From Nitratiruptor tergarcus DSM 16512 (lineage in GTDB: Bacteria > Campylobacterota > Campylobacteria > Campylobacterales > Nitratiruptoraceae): a stretch of 64,000 nucleotides of DNA. A model generated the notes under the pieces. That model did not search any database. It was not told where the DNA came from and saw nothing but the letters and a program-made list of their open reading frames with translations. How positions within the stretch are numbered: the stretch's first letter is position 1; the number at the start of each line of letters is the position of its first letter. Of this stretch, positions 16,024-25,691 are shown piece after piece. The DNA lies in assembly GCF_027946175.1 (NCBI RefSeq), contig NZ_AP026671.1, positions 1,364,001 to 1,428,000 of the forward strand. The letters are read 5' to 3'. The translations under genes were made by a program, and so were the position numbers.

Positions 16024-16888
16024 TACTTTCCTTTTTGTGTCTATAAAGATATTGTTGTAAAAGCTTTTTTAATTCTTCTTGAACATTTGCTGGAACGGTG
16101 CCAAGATCTTCTTCTATTTTTTTTGCAAGTGCATCTGCTTCTTTAATGGCACCTTCAAGTCCTAAGAGATTTACAAACGAGTTTTTTAAAGCATCATTTT
16201 TCGTAGTTTTCCCTGCTTCTGCTTCACTCATTATCTCATCAATAATATCATCTTGAATTTGAAACAGCAACCCTAATTGTAAACCAAAATCATAGAGGTT
16301 TTTTTCAATCTCTTCACCAAGATTTGCAATTACTGCCCCCATTTCTAATGAAGCAGCTATAAGTTTTGCAGTTTTATTCCTATGGAGAGTTTTAAGCTCT
16401 TCGAGTGTTAGTTTCTCACCCTCAAAATGGCAGTCAAGAATCTGTCCGTGCACCATTCCATGCACGCCACCATTAAAGCTTAAAATTTGTACAAGTTTTA
16501 TCTTCACATCATTATGCAACGCTGCTTTTACAAGAATATAGAATGCATGAGTATTGAGTGCATCTCCAACAAGAACAGCTGTTAGTTCATCAAATTTTTT
16601 ATGTAGCGTTGGTTTGCCTCTGCGAAGATCTGCATCATCCATTACGGGAAGATCGTCGTGAATCAATGAATAGGTGTGAAGTATTTCAATCGCCAAAGCA
16701 GCATCTAATGCAGAAGGAATCAGTAAGGGATTTGCGGCTTTGACCACACTCAAAAGCAATACTGGTCTAAACCGTTTGCCACCAGCTTGTAGCATAAAAT
16801 TGAGGGCTTCTTTATAATAAGGGTGATAAGTTTGAATGTCAATAAGATTTTTTTGAAGATGTTTTTCAAAAACTTCAGCTAGGTCCAT
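16016..16888 (-). CDS. ispA: geranyl/farnesyl diphosphate synthase
   Basis: 290 residues, polyprenyl synthetase family. First aspartate-rich motif in LIHDDLPVMDDADLRRGKPT, second in FQIQDDIIDE; the upstream GGKRFRP motif is also present. It condenses IPP with DMAPP and GPP to make C15 (possibly C20) diphosphate for quinones and undecaprenyl carriers. Chain length cannot be settled by eye. It sits directly after the YbaB-type gene and overlaps tkt. Confidence 0.92.
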   Translation of the reverse strand: MDLAEVFEKHLQKNLIDIQTYHPYYKEALNFMLQAGGKRFRPVLLLSVVKAANPLLIPSALDAALAIEILHTYSLIHDDLPVMDDADLRRGKPTLHKKFDELTAVLVGDALNTHAFYILVKAALHNDVKIKLVQILSFNGGVHGMVHGQILDCHFEGEKLTLEELKTLHRNKTAKLIAASLEMGAVIANLGEEIEKNLYDFGLQLGLLFQIQDDIIDEIMSEAEAGKTTKNDALKNSFVNLLGLEGAIKEADALAKKIEEDLGTVPANVQEELKKLLQQYLYRHKKESNG

Positions 16889-17200
16889 CTATTTCTGTCC
16901 AAAAAGATCAGGGTTCATTAGATTCATTGCCATTGATTTTTTCTCTTCTTCTACCATTTTGAGTACATCATTTATTGCACTAATGAGCAAAATTTCCAAA
17001 GACTCCTTATCTTCAAGAAGTGAATCATCAATCGAGATATCTATTATTTCACCTTTTCCATTTGCAGTCACTTTTACAAGCCCACCACCACTTTTTGCAG
17101 TAAACTCTTTTTTTTCACTCTCTTCTTGCGCTTTTTTCGCTTTTTCTTGTATCTCTTCAAACATTTTGCCAAGTTCTGAGAGATTGAGTTTGTCAAACAT
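16889..17200 (-). CDS. YbaB/EbfC-family nucleoid-associated protein
   Basis: 103 residues: an N-terminal helix ([21 protein letters not shown]), a central beta region ([20 protein letters not shown]) and a C-terminal helix, the pattern of the YbaB DNA-binding fold. Homologues often lie next to dnaX/recR; here it sits between panD and ispA, as in other Campylobacterota. Role: dimeric DNA binding and chromosome organisation, by family. Confidence 0.9.
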   Translation of the reverse strand: MFDKLNLSELGKMFEEIQEKAKKAQEESEKKEFTAKSGGGLVKVTANGKGEIIDISIDDSLLEDKESLEILLISAINDVLKMVEEEKKSMAMNLMNPDLFGQK

Positions 17201-17207
17201 TTTTTCC

Positions 17208-17573
17208 TCACATATAGTTGATTATTTCATCGATATCATTATTTTCATTTACAAGCACTATCGTTGGTTCGTAAAGAGCTAATTCATCCTCACTCATATA
17301 TGCATATGCCACTATAATGATTTTATCTCCTGGATGCGCTTTTCTTGCTGCAGCACCATTGAGACAAATTTCGCGCTTTCCTCGCTCACCTTTAATAACA
17401 TAGGTTTGAAAGCGCTCACCGTTATTGATATTGAGAATATCAACCTTTTGGCCAACACGAAGTTTTGCTGCCTCCATAAGCTCTTCATCGATAGTGATGG
17501 AGCCAACATAGTTTAAGTTGGCATCTGTCACTGTCGCACGATGTATTTTGCTATAGAGCATCTCTATTTGCAT
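17208..17573 (-). CDS. panD: aspartate 1-decarboxylase (pyruvoyl enzyme precursor)
   Basis: 121 residues. The self-cleavage site is visible as NYVGSITID (Gly24-Ser25); the serine becomes the pyruvoyl cofactor. [12 protein letters not shown] and the [19 protein letters not shown] region match the family. It makes beta-alanine for pantothenate and CoA. Start MQIEML... leaves 2 bases from the upstream ferredoxin gene, so they are in one operon. Confidence 0.96.
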   Translation of the reverse strand: MQIEMLYSKIHRATVTDANLNYVGSITIDEELMEAAKLRVGQKVDILNINNGERFQTYVIKGERGKREICLNGAAARKAHPGDKIIIVAYAYMSEDELALYEPTIVLVNENNDIDEIINYM

Positions 17574-17575
17574 TC

Positions 17576-17962
17576 TTACGCTCCACCTGCCATTTTAATA
17601 ACATCAGCTATACTCATTGGCTCATCCCAATACTCTTTTGGAATTAAATACTCTTGGACTGGATTTCCTCCAATGATATGCTCTTCTATAATTCTATCAA
17701 TTTTTTCCTTATCTAACCCAACATACATATAATGCCCAGGCTCTACAAGCATAACTGGCCCCAATTGACATCTGTTGAGGCAACCTGTACGCACAGGCTG
17801 TACTGCAGCAATGATACCTTTTTCCATCAATTTTTGCGCTAAATGTTGAAAAAGCTGTTGACTTTCAGGATTATTTGCACTCACACAGCTTGGTTTTGGA
17901 AAACCTGGAGGTGCTGATTGCTCACACTTGAATATATAAAATGTTGGTTGAGGGATTCCCAT
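17576..17962 (-). CDS. thioredoxin-like [2Fe-2S] ferredoxin
   Basis: 128 residues with four candidate cluster cysteines: one near residue 13 (FKCEQ), one at PSCVSANNP and the pair [11 protein letters not shown]. This is the layout of shethna-type/NuoE-like thioredoxin-fold 2Fe-2S proteins. [12 protein letters not shown] is the conserved C-terminal part. AAGGAG lies before the ATG. Electron partner unknown; it heads the run leading to panD. Confidence 0.85.
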   Translation of the reverse strand: MGIPQPTFYIFKCEQSAPPGFPKPSCVSANNPESQQLFQHLAQKLMEKGIIAAVQPVRTGCLNRCQLGPVMLVEPGHYMYVGLDKEKIDRIIEEHIIGGNPVQEYLIPKEYWDEPMSIADVIKMAGGA

Positions 17963-18070
17963 ACTAGCTCCTTTTTAATTAATACAATTTTTGTCTGAAT
18001 TGTAGCAATAATTCATCATATATGCATTAAATATATGGAATAAATAAATTACTTAAGTAGCTTCCAAATA

Positions 18071-19339
18071 TTAACTTTCTATTATTTGCTCGACTATATC
18101 TCTATCATTAAAAGGTATTTTCTCCCCCTCTATTTCCATATACTCTTCATCACCTTTACCTAATATTAAAAGTATTTCATCTTTTTTGAGATTTTTTATA
18201 GCGCGTTTAATTGCCTCTTTTCTATCTTCAATTTTTTCAACTTGTATATCTGTATTAATACCCTGGGCAATATCCTCAATTATAGTAGATGGGTTTTCTC
18301 TTCTTGGATTATCGTTCGTTAGATAGATTCTCGTACAAAATCTACTTGCTATATTTCCCATTTTTGCCCGCTTATCCCTATCTCTCTCTCCTCCAGCACC
18401 AAAAACTGCAACAATTTTTTTACCAGGGAAGGATTCAAAAACCTTTTGCATACCATCTGGTGTATGTGCAAAATCAATAATAATGAGAGGTTTTGTAGAT
18501 ACAACCTCCATGCGTCCTTTCACACCAGCAAAATTTTCAACTACATCACAAATCTTTTGCAATTCTTCATTCGTAACAATGTGCACTGCACCAATAGCTG
18601 CAGTGAGATTATAAAGATTGAAGAGTCCTTGCAAGGAAGAGTGAAAATCTGCCATTTGTGAACCAAACTGGATGACTCCACTTATGCCATTTTCTAAAGA
18701 GTAAGCAACAATCTGGTATGTTGCCGGCTCTTCAACTGCATATGTACGAGTATTTTTGAGATTATATTGAAGGTTTTTATCCTCTTTGTTGATAAGTTTG
18801 GTAGATTCATCTGCAAAAAATGCACTTTTTGCAGCCACATACTTTTGCAGTGTTTTATGGTAATCAAGATGATCTTGCGAAATATTTGTAAAGACTTTAA
18901 GTGAAAAATCGAGCCCTTCTATTCTGTTTTGCACAATTGCATGAGAGCTCACCTCCATGCAAAAATAATCACATCCTCTCTGTTTTGCTGCAAAAAGATG
19001 CGATACCGTTTCCAAAATAGAAGGTGTTGTTAAAGATTTCTTGCCTAACTGTTCATCCGCAACAAAAAAGCCTCGTGTCCCTTGCAGTGCAGCTTTGAAT
19101 CCTAAATCATTGAGCAATGAATATATTGCGGCAGCTGTTGTCGTCTTTCCATTGGTGCCTGTTATACCTATAATTTTGATATTTTGTAATTGCAACTCTT
19201 CTATCAACTCTTTTGGAGTGATAGTTTCGCAGCTATGAGAAAAATATTTTCTATTTTGATCAGTAAGTAAGAAGAGATCAGCATTTTCAATTTCAGCAGT
19301 ATTATCTGTAATTTTTTTGCCATGAAAATCGACTATCAT
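18071..19339 (-). CDS. murE: UDP-MurNAc-L-Ala-D-Glu:meso-DAP ligase
   Basis: 422 residues, somewhat shorter than the 480-500 of E. coli, as is common in this phylum. ATP loop GITGTNGKTTT; the meso-DAP recognition motif appears as TNDNPRRENP, which indicates DAP rather than lysine. DFAHTPDGMQKV and FGAGGERDRDKR are conserved. It adds the third residue of the peptidoglycan stem peptide in the cytoplasm. It overlaps the upstream gene by 4 bases. Confidence 0.96.
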   Translation of the reverse strand: MIVDFHGKKITDNTAEIENADLFLLTDQNRKYFSHSCETITPKELIEELQLQNIKIIGITGTNGKTTTAAAIYSLLNDLGFKAALQGTRGFFVADEQLGKKSLTTPSILETVSHLFAAKQRGCDYFCMEVSSHAIVQNRIEGLDFSLKVFTNISQDHLDYHKTLQKYVAAKSAFFADESTKLINKEDKNLQYNLKNTRTYAVEEPATYQIVAYSLENGISGVIQFGSQMADFHSSLQGLFNLYNLTAAIGAVHIVTNEELQKICDVVENFAGVKGRMEVVSTKPLIIIDFAHTPDGMQKVFESFPGKKIVAVFGAGGERDRDKRAKMGNIASRFCTRIYLTNDNPRRENPSTIIEDIAQGINTDIQVEKIEDRKEAIKRAIKNLKKDEILLILGKGDEEYMEIEGEKIPFNDRDIVEQIIES

Positions 19340-19926
19340 GCTTTCTCACTATGAAGCTTTTCAAAAAACTCTTGTAATTTCTCATCGGTTGGATAGAGTT
19401 TAGAAGCATCTTCTAGGTAGCTATAGACTATATCGGTAAATCCATTTTCTATGAGATTTTCTATAAAATCGAAAAAATCATTTTTCTGTGTAATAATAAC
19501 TTTGGTACTAAACATAATATCTTCAAAAGCTCGCTTGAAACTTCCTCTATTTGCAACTATTTCTTTAAAATCTTTGTAGGAGATCCCCTCCATTGTAACT
19601 GTTGAATTTTCATTTTCAAAACTTTCCACAAAACTTCTTTGCGAATCTTCTAATGTTTTTAACATTTCCAATACACGTTTTTCTGGTTCTTCTTCACCCT
19701 CTTCTTTGAGAATAATGTAAAAATCAAAAAGTGCTAGTGCTTCTTCTTCATCTTCACTTGCTAGATCACACAGTATAACACCCAGATGTGCCTCTTTATT
19801 TGTAGGCTCTAATTGTAAAACACTATTATAGTTTTGCAATGATACTTGAAAATTTTTTTTCATAAAACTCTCTGCAGCTTTTTGCAAAAGCTTCTTCTTA
19901 TCCATTATTATGCTCGTCTCCTTCAT
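19336..19926 (-). CDS. repeat-like protein of unknown function
   Basis: 196 residues. The start MKETSIIMDKKKLLQKAAESFMKKNFQ might be at the internal MDKKKLL (19905). Residues 10-60 look like one TPR unit (FQVSLQNYNSVLQLEPTNKEAHLGVILCDLA), followed by acidic helices (DEEEALALFDF). No catalytic motif is visible. It overlaps the NifU-type gene upstream and murE downstream, so all three are probably one transcript. Confidence 0.7.
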   Translation of the reverse strand: MKETSIIMDKKKLLQKAAESFMKKNFQVSLQNYNSVLQLEPTNKEAHLGVILCDLASEDEEEALALFDFYIILKEEGEEEPEKRVLEMLKTLEDSQRSFVESFENENSTVTMEGISYKDFKEIVANRGSFKRAFEDIMFSTKVIITQKNDFFDFIENLIENGFTDIVYSYLEDASKLYPTDEKLQEFFEKLHSEKA

Positions 19927-20212
19927 ATTGTGCTGCTATATCTTCCCATTGATCTTCATATCCAGGTGGTATATTGACAACTTCTATATCAGGATGAATG
20001 TCAATTTTTAGCTGTCTTTCTACTCCATATTTGAGAGTATTTCCAGCCGCACTACACCCTACACATGCTCCTCCAAGTTGCACAAATACTTTTCCATTTT
20101 TTACACCGAGCAGCTTGATATCTCCTCCATCGAGTGCTAACATAGGTTTTAATTTTTCTATCACTCTCTCTACTGCTGGATAGAGATCTTCATCAGTAAA
20201 TGGTAAACTCAT
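19898..20212 (-). CDS. NifU-type Fe-S scaffold (C-terminal domain protein)
   Basis: 104 residues consisting only of the NifU C-terminal domain: RPMLALDGGDI-like segment (KPMLALDGGDIKLLGV), then the cluster-binding CVGC (GACVGCSAAGNTLKYGVE). Such small Nfu proteins carry a 4Fe-4S cluster to target enzymes. First gene of the NifU-TPR-murE run. Confidence 0.92.
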   Translation of the reverse strand: MSLPFTDEDLYPAVERVIEKLKPMLALDGGDIKLLGVKNGKVFVQLGGACVGCSAAGNTLKYGVERQLKIDIHPDIEVVNIPPGYEDQWEDIAAQYEGDEHNNG

Positions 20213-20298
20213 AGTAGGCCTTTTTTAGAAGGAATATAGTTTAAATGTTATTATAGGTAGCTGAAAAAAATTTTTTAATTGCAATAGTGCAAGAATTT

Positions 20299-20314
20299 CG
20301 AGGCAAAAGCCTCG
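20299..20314 (-). terminator. hairpin after rplQ, probable superoperon terminator
   Basis: Minus-strand CGAGGC-TTTT-GCCTCG, 6 bp, followed by AAATTCTTG and, 30 bases on, an A/T run. The T-tract is weak, so it may be a processing or Rho-dependent site, but it lies just past the last gene of the S10-spc-alpha run. Confidence 0.55.
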
Positions 20315-20320
20315 GAAGTA

Positions 20321-20674
20321 TTATACAAATTCGATAAAAGCCATAGGTGATGCATCGCCTCTTCTAATTCTCGTACGTACTATACGAGTATAACCACCAT
20401 TTCTCTCTTTATATCGAGGTGCAATTTCATTGAGAAGCTTTTTAGTAGCTTCTTTATCTTGAAGATATGCAAACACTTCTCTGTGAGCATTAAAATCACC
20501 CACACGTGCTTTAGTAACTAACTTTTCTATATAACTGCGCAAAGTTTTTGCTTTCGCAACAGTTGTTTCTATTTTTTCATTCATTATGAGTGCTATAGCA
20601 AGATTTTTTAAAAGTGCTTTTCTGTGAGCACTTGTTCTACTGAGTTTTCTATATCCATGCTTATGTCTCATCAC
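20321..20674 (-). CDS. rplQ: 50S ribosomal protein L17
   Basis: 117 residues, [21 protein letters not shown] start typical of L17 (one extra Met is included), ending [14 protein letters not shown]. It directly follows rpoA and ends the alpha operon. Confidence 0.98.
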   Translation of the reverse strand: MMRHKHGYRKLSRTSAHRKALLKNLAIALIMNEKIETTVAKAKTLRSYIEKLVTKARVGDFNAHREVFAYLQDKEATKKLLNEIAPRYKERNGGYTRIVRTRIRRGDASPMAFIEFV

Positions 20675-21673
20675 TTATCCTTTAGATTTTATCTGTTGTA
20701 TCTTCTCAGCAATAGTGGACTTCATCTGTGGTGTCATAGACTCTACATCCACGTCTAGATCCTCTAATCTCTCTTCAATTTCATCGAGAGATTTTTTGCC
20801 AAGATTTTTAATATTTTTTAATTCATCTTTATCCATAAGAAGGAGTTCTCCTACATATTCTACACCTGCTCGTTGCAATGAGTTATAGCTACGTGCACTT
20901 AGTCCTAGAGCATCTATTTTTTCAAAAAATATCTGCTCGTTTTGAGCACCATTTTTCGCACTTCCACCTTCGATGAGTGTGATATCATTATTGAATATAG
21001 CGAGTTGATTGTAAAGAACATCTAGAGCCATTTTTAAAGCTTTTACAGGATCAACCTGCCCATCTGTTTCGATATCAAAAACAATTTTTTCATAGTTAGG
21101 ATTATCTTCAACGAGAACATTTTCAATTGTATAAACAGCTTTTTTAACTGGTGTGAAGAATGCATCCAGCGGAATAAAACCTTCTGGCAAAGACTCTCTT
21201 ATTGCTTCGCTTGGAACATATCCTATTCCCTTTTTCACAATAACTTCAAAATTTAGCTGTGCATCTTCATTCAGGGTTGCTAAAAAATTATCTGGAGTCA
21301 CCACTTCAATTTCATCATTAGATAGATCTTTTCCGTAGAGCTCTTTTGGACCAGAGAACGAAAACGAAACAGTAACGTTGTCTTTTTCTTCATCTTTGAT
21401 TTTGAAACGAATGTTTTTAAGATTGATAATAAATTCAGCAACATCCTCTAACATACCTCTGACGCTATCAAATTCGTGTTGTACACCCTCTATTTTGATT
21501 CCAACAGGTGCATATCCCACTGTACTGCTCAATAGTAGTCGTCTTAAAGGATGTGCAATAGAAATTGCATATCCGCTCTCATAAGGATATACATTCAGTC
21601 GGATGTGATTCTCTTTTACCTTCTCTACTTCAAGATTTGTTGGAACCGATGGTGTTACTTTTATTCTATTCAT
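20675..21673 (-). CDS. rpoA: RNA polymerase subunit alpha
   Basis: 332 residues. The N-terminal assembly domain includes HPLRRLLLSSTVGYAPVGIK. The C-terminal domain binds UP elements and activators (LGLSARSYNSLQRAGVEYVG, then LKNIKNLGKKSLDEIEERL). A 50-base gap with a hairpin separates it from rpsD; rplQ follows without a gap. Confidence 0.98.
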   Translation of the reverse strand: MNRIKVTPSVPTNLEVEKVKENHIRLNVYPYESGYAISIAHPLRRLLLSSTVGYAPVGIKIEGVQHEFDSVRGMLEDVAEFIINLKNIRFKIKDEEKDNVTVSFSFSGPKELYGKDLSNDEIEVVTPDNFLATLNEDAQLNFEVIVKKGIGYVPSEAIRESLPEGFIPLDAFFTPVKKAVYTIENVLVEDNPNYEKIVFDIETDGQVDPVKALKMALDVLYNQLAIFNNDITLIEGGSAKNGAQNEQIFFEKIDALGLSARSYNSLQRAGVEYVGELLLMDKDELKNIKNLGKKSLDEIEERLEDLDVDVESMTPQMKSTIAEKIQQIKSKG

Positions 21674-21699
21674 TGCCTACTCTCTTTTGTGAATTTTTC

Positions 21700-21714
21700 C
21701 CGAGCAGAGCTCGG
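21700..21714 (-). other. hairpin in the rpsD-rpoA spacer
   Basis: Six-bp stem CCGAGC/GCTCGG with a 3-base loop in the 50-base gap between rpsD and rpoA, followed on the minus strand by GAAAAATTC. It could be a processing site or weak attenuator that sets rpoA levels apart from the r-proteins. Confidence 0.45.
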
Positions 21715-21723
21715 AGCTATTTA

Positions 21724-22350
21724 TTATTTAGAGTATAGCTCTACAATCAATCTCTCTTCGACAGGAATCTCTACTTCACTTCTCTCTGGGATTCTTGTAA
21801 AAATTCCAAATACTTTCTCTTTATCTACATCAACCCAAGGCACAATCCCAGTTTGATTTGTTAGTTCAAGAGCTCTTTGTATTTGAGGATTGTTTTTACT
21901 CTTTTCACGGATTTCAATTTTTTGTCCAGGTTTTACTCTATATGAAGGAATATTTACCCGTTTTCCATCTACAAGTACATGACCATGGTTTACAAGTTGT
22001 CGTGCAAATCTTCTTGTTGTAGCAAAACCCATACGATATACTACATTGTCAAGTCTTTGCTCAAGAAGCTTAATAAGGTTCTCCCCCGTATTACCTTCCA
22101 TTCTGTTCGCTTCTTTAAACAGGTTTCTAAATTGCTTCTCAGCAACACCATACATAAACTTTGCTTTTTGCTTTTCACGAAGCTGCAATCCATATTCACT
22201 AATTTTGCTTCTTCTTTGTCCATGCTGTCCTGGCGGATAAGGCCTTTTGTCAAGTGCACTTTTACCAGCAAGTCTTCTTTCGCCTTTAAGCGCCAGGCTA
22301 ACACCCAAACGTCTCTCAATCTTTTCAACCGGACCTCTATATCTTGCCAT
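21724..22350 (-). CDS. rpsD: 30S ribosomal protein S4
   Basis: 208 residues. [20 protein letters not shown] and the S4 domain ([20 protein letters not shown]...[10 protein letters not shown]) are clear. The N-terminal cysteines of the zinc form are missing, so this is the zinc-free type. S4 nucleates small-subunit assembly, and in E. coli it represses the alpha operon through a leader pseudoknot. Confidence 0.98.
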   Translation of the reverse strand: MARYRGPVEKIERRLGVSLALKGERRLAGKSALDKRPYPPGQHGQRRSKISEYGLQLREKQKAKFMYGVAEKQFRNLFKEANRMEGNTGENLIKLLEQRLDNVVYRMGFATTRRFARQLVNHGHVLVDGKRVNIPSYRVKPGQKIEIREKSKNNPQIQRALELTNQTGIVPWVDVDKEKVFGIFTRIPERSEVEIPVEERLIVELYSK

Positions 22351-22405
22351 CTATGTCTCCTACCTCAAAAATATTTTAGCTTCTTGTGTGGCGTGCCGTT
22401 TTAAA

Positions 22406-22795
22406 TTAGACTCTTCTTCTTTTTGGAGGTCTACATCCATTGTGCGGTAAAGGTGTGATATCTTTGAAAAAGAGCACCTTAATACCTTCAATTGCTCCTA
22501 CACTTTTTACAGCGGTATCTCTACCACTTCCTGGACCTTGAACTTTGATACCCACTTCTTTGATACCATGCTCTTTTGCTTTTGTCATTGCATCTTCAAC
22601 AGCTTGCTGTGCTGCAAAAGGAGTAGATTTTTTGCTCCCTTTAAATCCAAGACTACCAGCACTGCTCCATGCAATAACATTTCCCATTTCATCTGTAACA
22701 GTTACAACAGTGTTGTTAAATGTAGCGTTAATATAGACAACCCCTCTGGCTATATTTTTCTTAACAACCTTTTTTCTAACTCTTCTTTTTGCCAT
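22406..22795 (-). CDS. rpsK: 30S ribosomal protein S11
   Basis: 129 residues; [20 protein letters not shown] and the C-terminal [18 protein letters not shown] are diagnostic. Platform protein near the mRNA exit. It lies between rpsM and rpsD. Confidence 0.98.
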   Translation of the reverse strand: MAKRRVRKKVVKKNIARGVVYINATFNNTVVTVTDEMGNVIAWSSAGSLGFKGSKKSTPFAAQQAVEDAMTKAKEHGIKEVGIKVQGPGSGRDTAVKSVGAIEGIKVLFFKDITPLPHNGCRPPKRRRV

Positions 22796-22806
22796 CTATC
22801 AGTCCT

Positions 22807-23169
22807 TTACTTTGCACCTACAGTTTTTTTCTTACCTTTGCGTGTTCGCGCATTAGTTTTAGTTTTCTGCCCTCTTACTGGAAGTCCACGTCTATGGCGA
22901 AGGCCTCTATAGCATCCAATATCCATCAAAGCTTTTATATCCATAGCAACTTTACGTCGCAAATCCCCTTCAACCATATAGTTTTCTCGGATATGCTTGT
23001 TGATGCTTGCCACTTCATCTTCAGTAAGTTCATAAACTCTTTTGTCGTAACTGATACCTACAGCATCAAGTATCTTTCTTGATGTTGTGAGCCCTATTCC
23101 ATATACATAAGGAAGAGCATACTCTATTCTTTTATTTTTAGGAAGATCTACACCTGCTATCCTCGCCAT
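22807..23169 (-). CDS. rpsM: 30S ribosomal protein S13
   Basis: 120 residues, [26 protein letters not shown] start and a basic tail ending [26 protein letters not shown] is the rRNA-binding segment. Head protein contacting the P-site tRNA. It follows rpmJ by 3 bases. Confidence 0.98.
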   Translation of the reverse strand: MARIAGVDLPKNKRIEYALPYVYGIGLTTSRKILDAVGISYDKRVYELTEDEVASINKHIRENYMVEGDLRRKVAMDIKALMDIGCYRGLRHRRGLPVRGQKTKTNARTRKGKKKTVGAK

Positions 23170-23172
23170 GTA

Positions 23173-23286
23173 CTATCCTTGTCTTTGTTTATGTTTTGGA
23201 TTGACGCAGATTACTCTTACTACGCCTTTTCTTTTAATGATTTTGCACTTATCGCACATCTTCTTTACAGATGGTCTTACTTTCAT
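23173..23286 (-). CDS. rpmJ: 50S ribosomal protein L36
   Basis: 37 residues, [20 protein letters not shown]... ending KHKQRQG. CxxC plus a later Cys and His make it the zinc form. The start at 23286 is chosen because AAGGAG lies 8 bases upstream and the family begins MKVRxSVK; a longer in-frame start upstream would run into a structured leader. Confidence 0.95.
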   Translation of the reverse strand: MKVRPSVKKMCDKCKIIKRKGVVRVICVNPKHKQRQG

Positions 23287-23418
23287 AAGAATACTCCTTA
23301 AAAAATTTGGCACTTGTAAACGGCACGCGTAGGCTTGATGAGCCACCCAAGCCAATCCTTGTAAGAACAGTGCCACATCTTACAAAGATTCTTCCCACAG
23401 TTTCCAAAAAGGGATGTA
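23287..23418 (-). promoter_or_regulatory. structured leader of the rpmJ-rpsM-rpsK-rpsD-rpoA-rplQ operon
   Basis: On the transcribed strand a 12-bp stem AATCTTTGTAAG/CTTACAAGGATT (23379-23390 with 23354-23365, one G-U) encloses a 13-base loop. Loop bases TGGCACT (23369-23375) can pair with AGTGCCA (23308-23314), 11 bases before the rpmJ ribosome site, which gives a pseudoknot. A second hairpin GGCTTG/CAAGCC (23348-23353 with 23332-23337) lies between. A competing pairing also exists (GGCAC with GTGCC and TTGTAA with TTACAA further 3'). Autoregulation by an operon protein such as S4 is inferred by analogy. Confidence 0.6.
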
Positions 23419-23424
23419 ATTATA
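23419..23424 (-). promoter_or_regulatory. possible -10 box for the alpha operon
   Basis: A perfect minus-strand TATAAT lies 24 bases after the infA stop, just before the structured leader. No good -35 box is seen at 16-18 bases, so transcription may also come from the spc operon upstream. Confidence 0.4.
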
Positions 23425-23447
23425 CTTAAGAATTACTTAATTTAAGC

Positions 23448-23666
23448 TTATTTATATCTAAAAGTTATGCGCCCTTTATCAAGGCTGTATGGTGTCAATT
23501 CTACTTTTACTTTATCGCCAGGAAGTATTTTGATATAGTGCATGCGCATCTTACCTGCAATATGGCATAAAACTACATGCCCATTTTCTAACTCTACGCG
23601 AAACATTGCATTTGGCAATGCCTCTTTAACTATACCATCAACCTCAATCACATCATCTTTTGCCAT
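23448..23666 (-). CDS. infA: translation initiation factor IF-1
   Basis: 72 residues, the exact family length: [22 protein letters not shown] ... [18 protein letters not shown]-fold protein occupying the ribosomal A site during initiation. One base separates it from map. Confidence 0.98.
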   Translation of the reverse strand: MAKDDVIEVDGIVKEALPNAMFRVELENGHVVLCHIAGKMRMHYIKILPGDKVKVELTPYSLDKGRITFRYK

Positions 23667-23667
23667 A

Positions 23668-24429
23668 TTATTCCTCCTTACTTAAAATTTCTGCCTTGCC
23701 GCCTATCACGGCTACTGTATGCTCATAGTGACTTCCTCGCAAACCATCTTCACTCACCACAGACCATTTATCCTCTAATATCTTTGGGGTTCCGAGTTTT
23801 TGGCATATCATCGGCTCTAAACAAAAAACCATACCCTCTTTTATTTTTGGTCCACTTTTTGGCGAACCATGCTCAAGATAGTTAGGAATTTCAGGCTCTT
23901 CGTGCGGTTTGCGACCAATTCCATGCCCACAAAAGCCATGAAGCGGCTGATATCCACGAGACTTTATGAATTTTTCTATTTCGTAGCTGAGCTCTTTAAA
24001 ACGCATACCAGGTTTTATTATCTCTATAGCAAAATAGAGTGTATCTTTTGCTATTTGTATAAGAGCTTCATCATTTTTTGAAATATTTCCAACTCCAACT
24101 GTGACAGCTGCATCTCCATACCACCCATCAATTTCTGTTCCGATATCGAGTCCTACGATATCTCCGTCTTGGAGTTTATAATCAGTTGGTATACCGTGTA
24201 TAATCACTTCGTTGACAGATGTACATACTGAAGCTGGAAAACCGTACAGTCCCTTAAAAGATGGTCTGGCGCCATGTGATCTGATAAACTCTTCTCCCAT
24301 AGCGTCAATCTCTTTGAGAGAGACGCCGGGTTTACACTGTTGTGATAGGTAATTGAGGGTTTTTGCAACTATGATATTTGCTTTGCGAAGTTTTTCAATT
24401 TCGGAGGGCTTTCGTATAGCTATAGCCAT
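23668..24429 (-). CDS. map: methionine aminopeptidase, type I
   Basis: 253 residues. Metal ligands are visible in context: [22 protein letters not shown] (two Asp), [19 protein letters not shown] (His) and the C-terminal Glu in VFCLEPM and [16 protein letters not shown]. It removes the initiator Met. It overlaps secY by one base; adk, which separates them in E. coli, is missing. Confidence 0.97.
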   Translation of the reverse strand: MAIAIRKPSEIEKLRKANIIVAKTLNYLSQQCKPGVSLKEIDAMGEEFIRSHGARPSFKGLYGFPASVCTSVNEVIIHGIPTDYKLQDGDIVGLDIGTEIDGWYGDAAVTVGVGNISKNDEALIQIAKDTLYFAIEIIKPGMRFKELSYEIEKFIKSRGYQPLHGFCGHGIGRKPHEEPEIPNYLEHGSPKSGPKIKEGMVFCLEPMICQKLGTPKILEDKWSVVSEDGLRGSHYEHTVAVIGGKAEILSKEE

Positions 24430-25691
24430 TAAAGCCCTACCGCACTGAGTGTTTGATATTTATTCATATATATTTGCGCTTCAATCTTTCGCATAGTATC
24501 AAGTGCTACTTGTACAACGATAAGTACTGCTGTACCTCCAAAGTAGAAAGGAACACCCATCAACTTTACCAGTATCCATGGAAGAGTAGAGATTATGCCA
24601 AGGTAGAGTGCACCCCAAAATGTCAATCTACTTGCTACCTCATTGAGATATTCTGCTGTAGGCTCACCTGGACGAACACCCGGAATAAATCCTCCTTGGC
24701 GCTTGAGATTGTCTGCAATATCTTTTGCATTGAAAACTATAGAAGCATAGAAGTAGGCAAAAAATACAACAAGAAAGAACATCAACACATTAAAAATAAA
24801 ACCGTTTGGATTGAGAATATCGGCAATTCTTTGCACAATAGGATTGGTACTTGATTGTAAAATTGTTGATGGAAACATCAAAATTGCAGAGGCAAAGATT
24901 GGTGGTATAACACCGCTTAAGTTTACTTTGATAGGGATATAGTTCATAATACGCTTTTTTTGATTTTGCATCAGAACTTTTCTCGAATATGAGACTGGTA
25001 CGCGGCGCTCCGCTAGCTCCACATAAATAATGAAACCAACTGTTATAAGAATGATTGCTACAATAGCAATAAGTATCAAGAAGTTGAGTTCACCAGTATT
25101 TACAAGATTCACCGTTCCTGCAATAGCACTTGGAATTCCTGAAACAATACCAGCAAAAATGATAAGCGATATACCATTGCCTATGCCTCTTTGGGTAATT
25201 TGCTCCCCAATCCACATCAGTATCATTGTTCCTGCTAGCATACTAATTGCAGCAATAGTTACAAATGTAGGCATATCAATCATGATGGCACTTTCACCGC
25301 CTCTGCCCGTAAGGCTTTGTAACCCTATAGAAACACCAATTGCTTGCACAAGAGTAATTGCAATAGTTGCATAGCGGATGATTTGCATATATTTCACCAT
25401 TCCATCACGCTCTTTTTTCATCTGTGCAAGTGTTGGGAAAGTTGCGGCAAGAAGTTCCATAATAATTGAAGCCGTAATGTAAGGCATGATACCTAGTGAT
25501 ATTATCGATAATCGTCTCACAGCATTACCGCTAAACATATTGAACATACCCAAAGCATTACCTGCTTGTGTATCAAAAAACTCTTTAACGATATCGATAT
25601 TAACTCCAGGGACAGGCACATACGCCAATACCCTGTAGAGAAAGAGGAATCCAAGCGTTATGAGGATTTTGTTAACTAATGATTTGCTCAT
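24429..25691 (-). CDS. secY: preprotein translocase subunit SecY
   Basis: 420 residues with ten hydrophobic segments; VPVPGVNID (first periplasmic loop/plug region), GIMPYITASIIMELL and the cytoplasmic loops AERRVPVSYSRKVL and KRQGGFIPGVRPG are conserved. Channel of the Sec translocon; its partner SecE is at 10675-10854. Overlaps rplO by one base. Confidence 0.98.
   Translation of the reverse strand: MSKSLVNKILITLGFLFLYRVLAYVPVPGVNIDIVKEFFDTQAGNALGMFNMFSGNAVRRLSIISLGIMPYITASIIMELLAATFPTLAQMKKERDGMVKYMQIIRYATIAITLVQAIGVSIGLQSLTGRGGESAIMIDMPTFVTIAAISMLAGTMILMWIGEQITQRGIGNGISLIIFAGIVSGIPSAIAGTVNLVNTGELNFLILIAIVAIILITVGFIIYVELAERRVPVSYSRKVLMQNQKKRIMNYIPIKVNLSGVIPPIFASAILMFPSTILQSSTNPIVQRIADILNPNGFIFNVLMFFLVVFFAYFYASIVFNAKDIADNLKRQGGFIPGVRPGEPTAEYLNEVASRLTFWGALYLGIISTLPWILVKLMGVPFYFGGTAVLIVVQVALDTMRKIEAQIYMNKYQTLSAVGL

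Noticed and set aside
17963-18070. Small gene or regulatory element between murE and the ferredoxin-like gene
   Set aside because: The 108-base spacer is AT-rich without a frame, hairpin or promoter match of note.
23173-23376. A 67-residue reading frame extending rpmJ upstream
   Set aside because: The extra 30 residues are not L36-like, start at GTG in a structured leader, and have no ribosome site; the 37-residue L36 has one.
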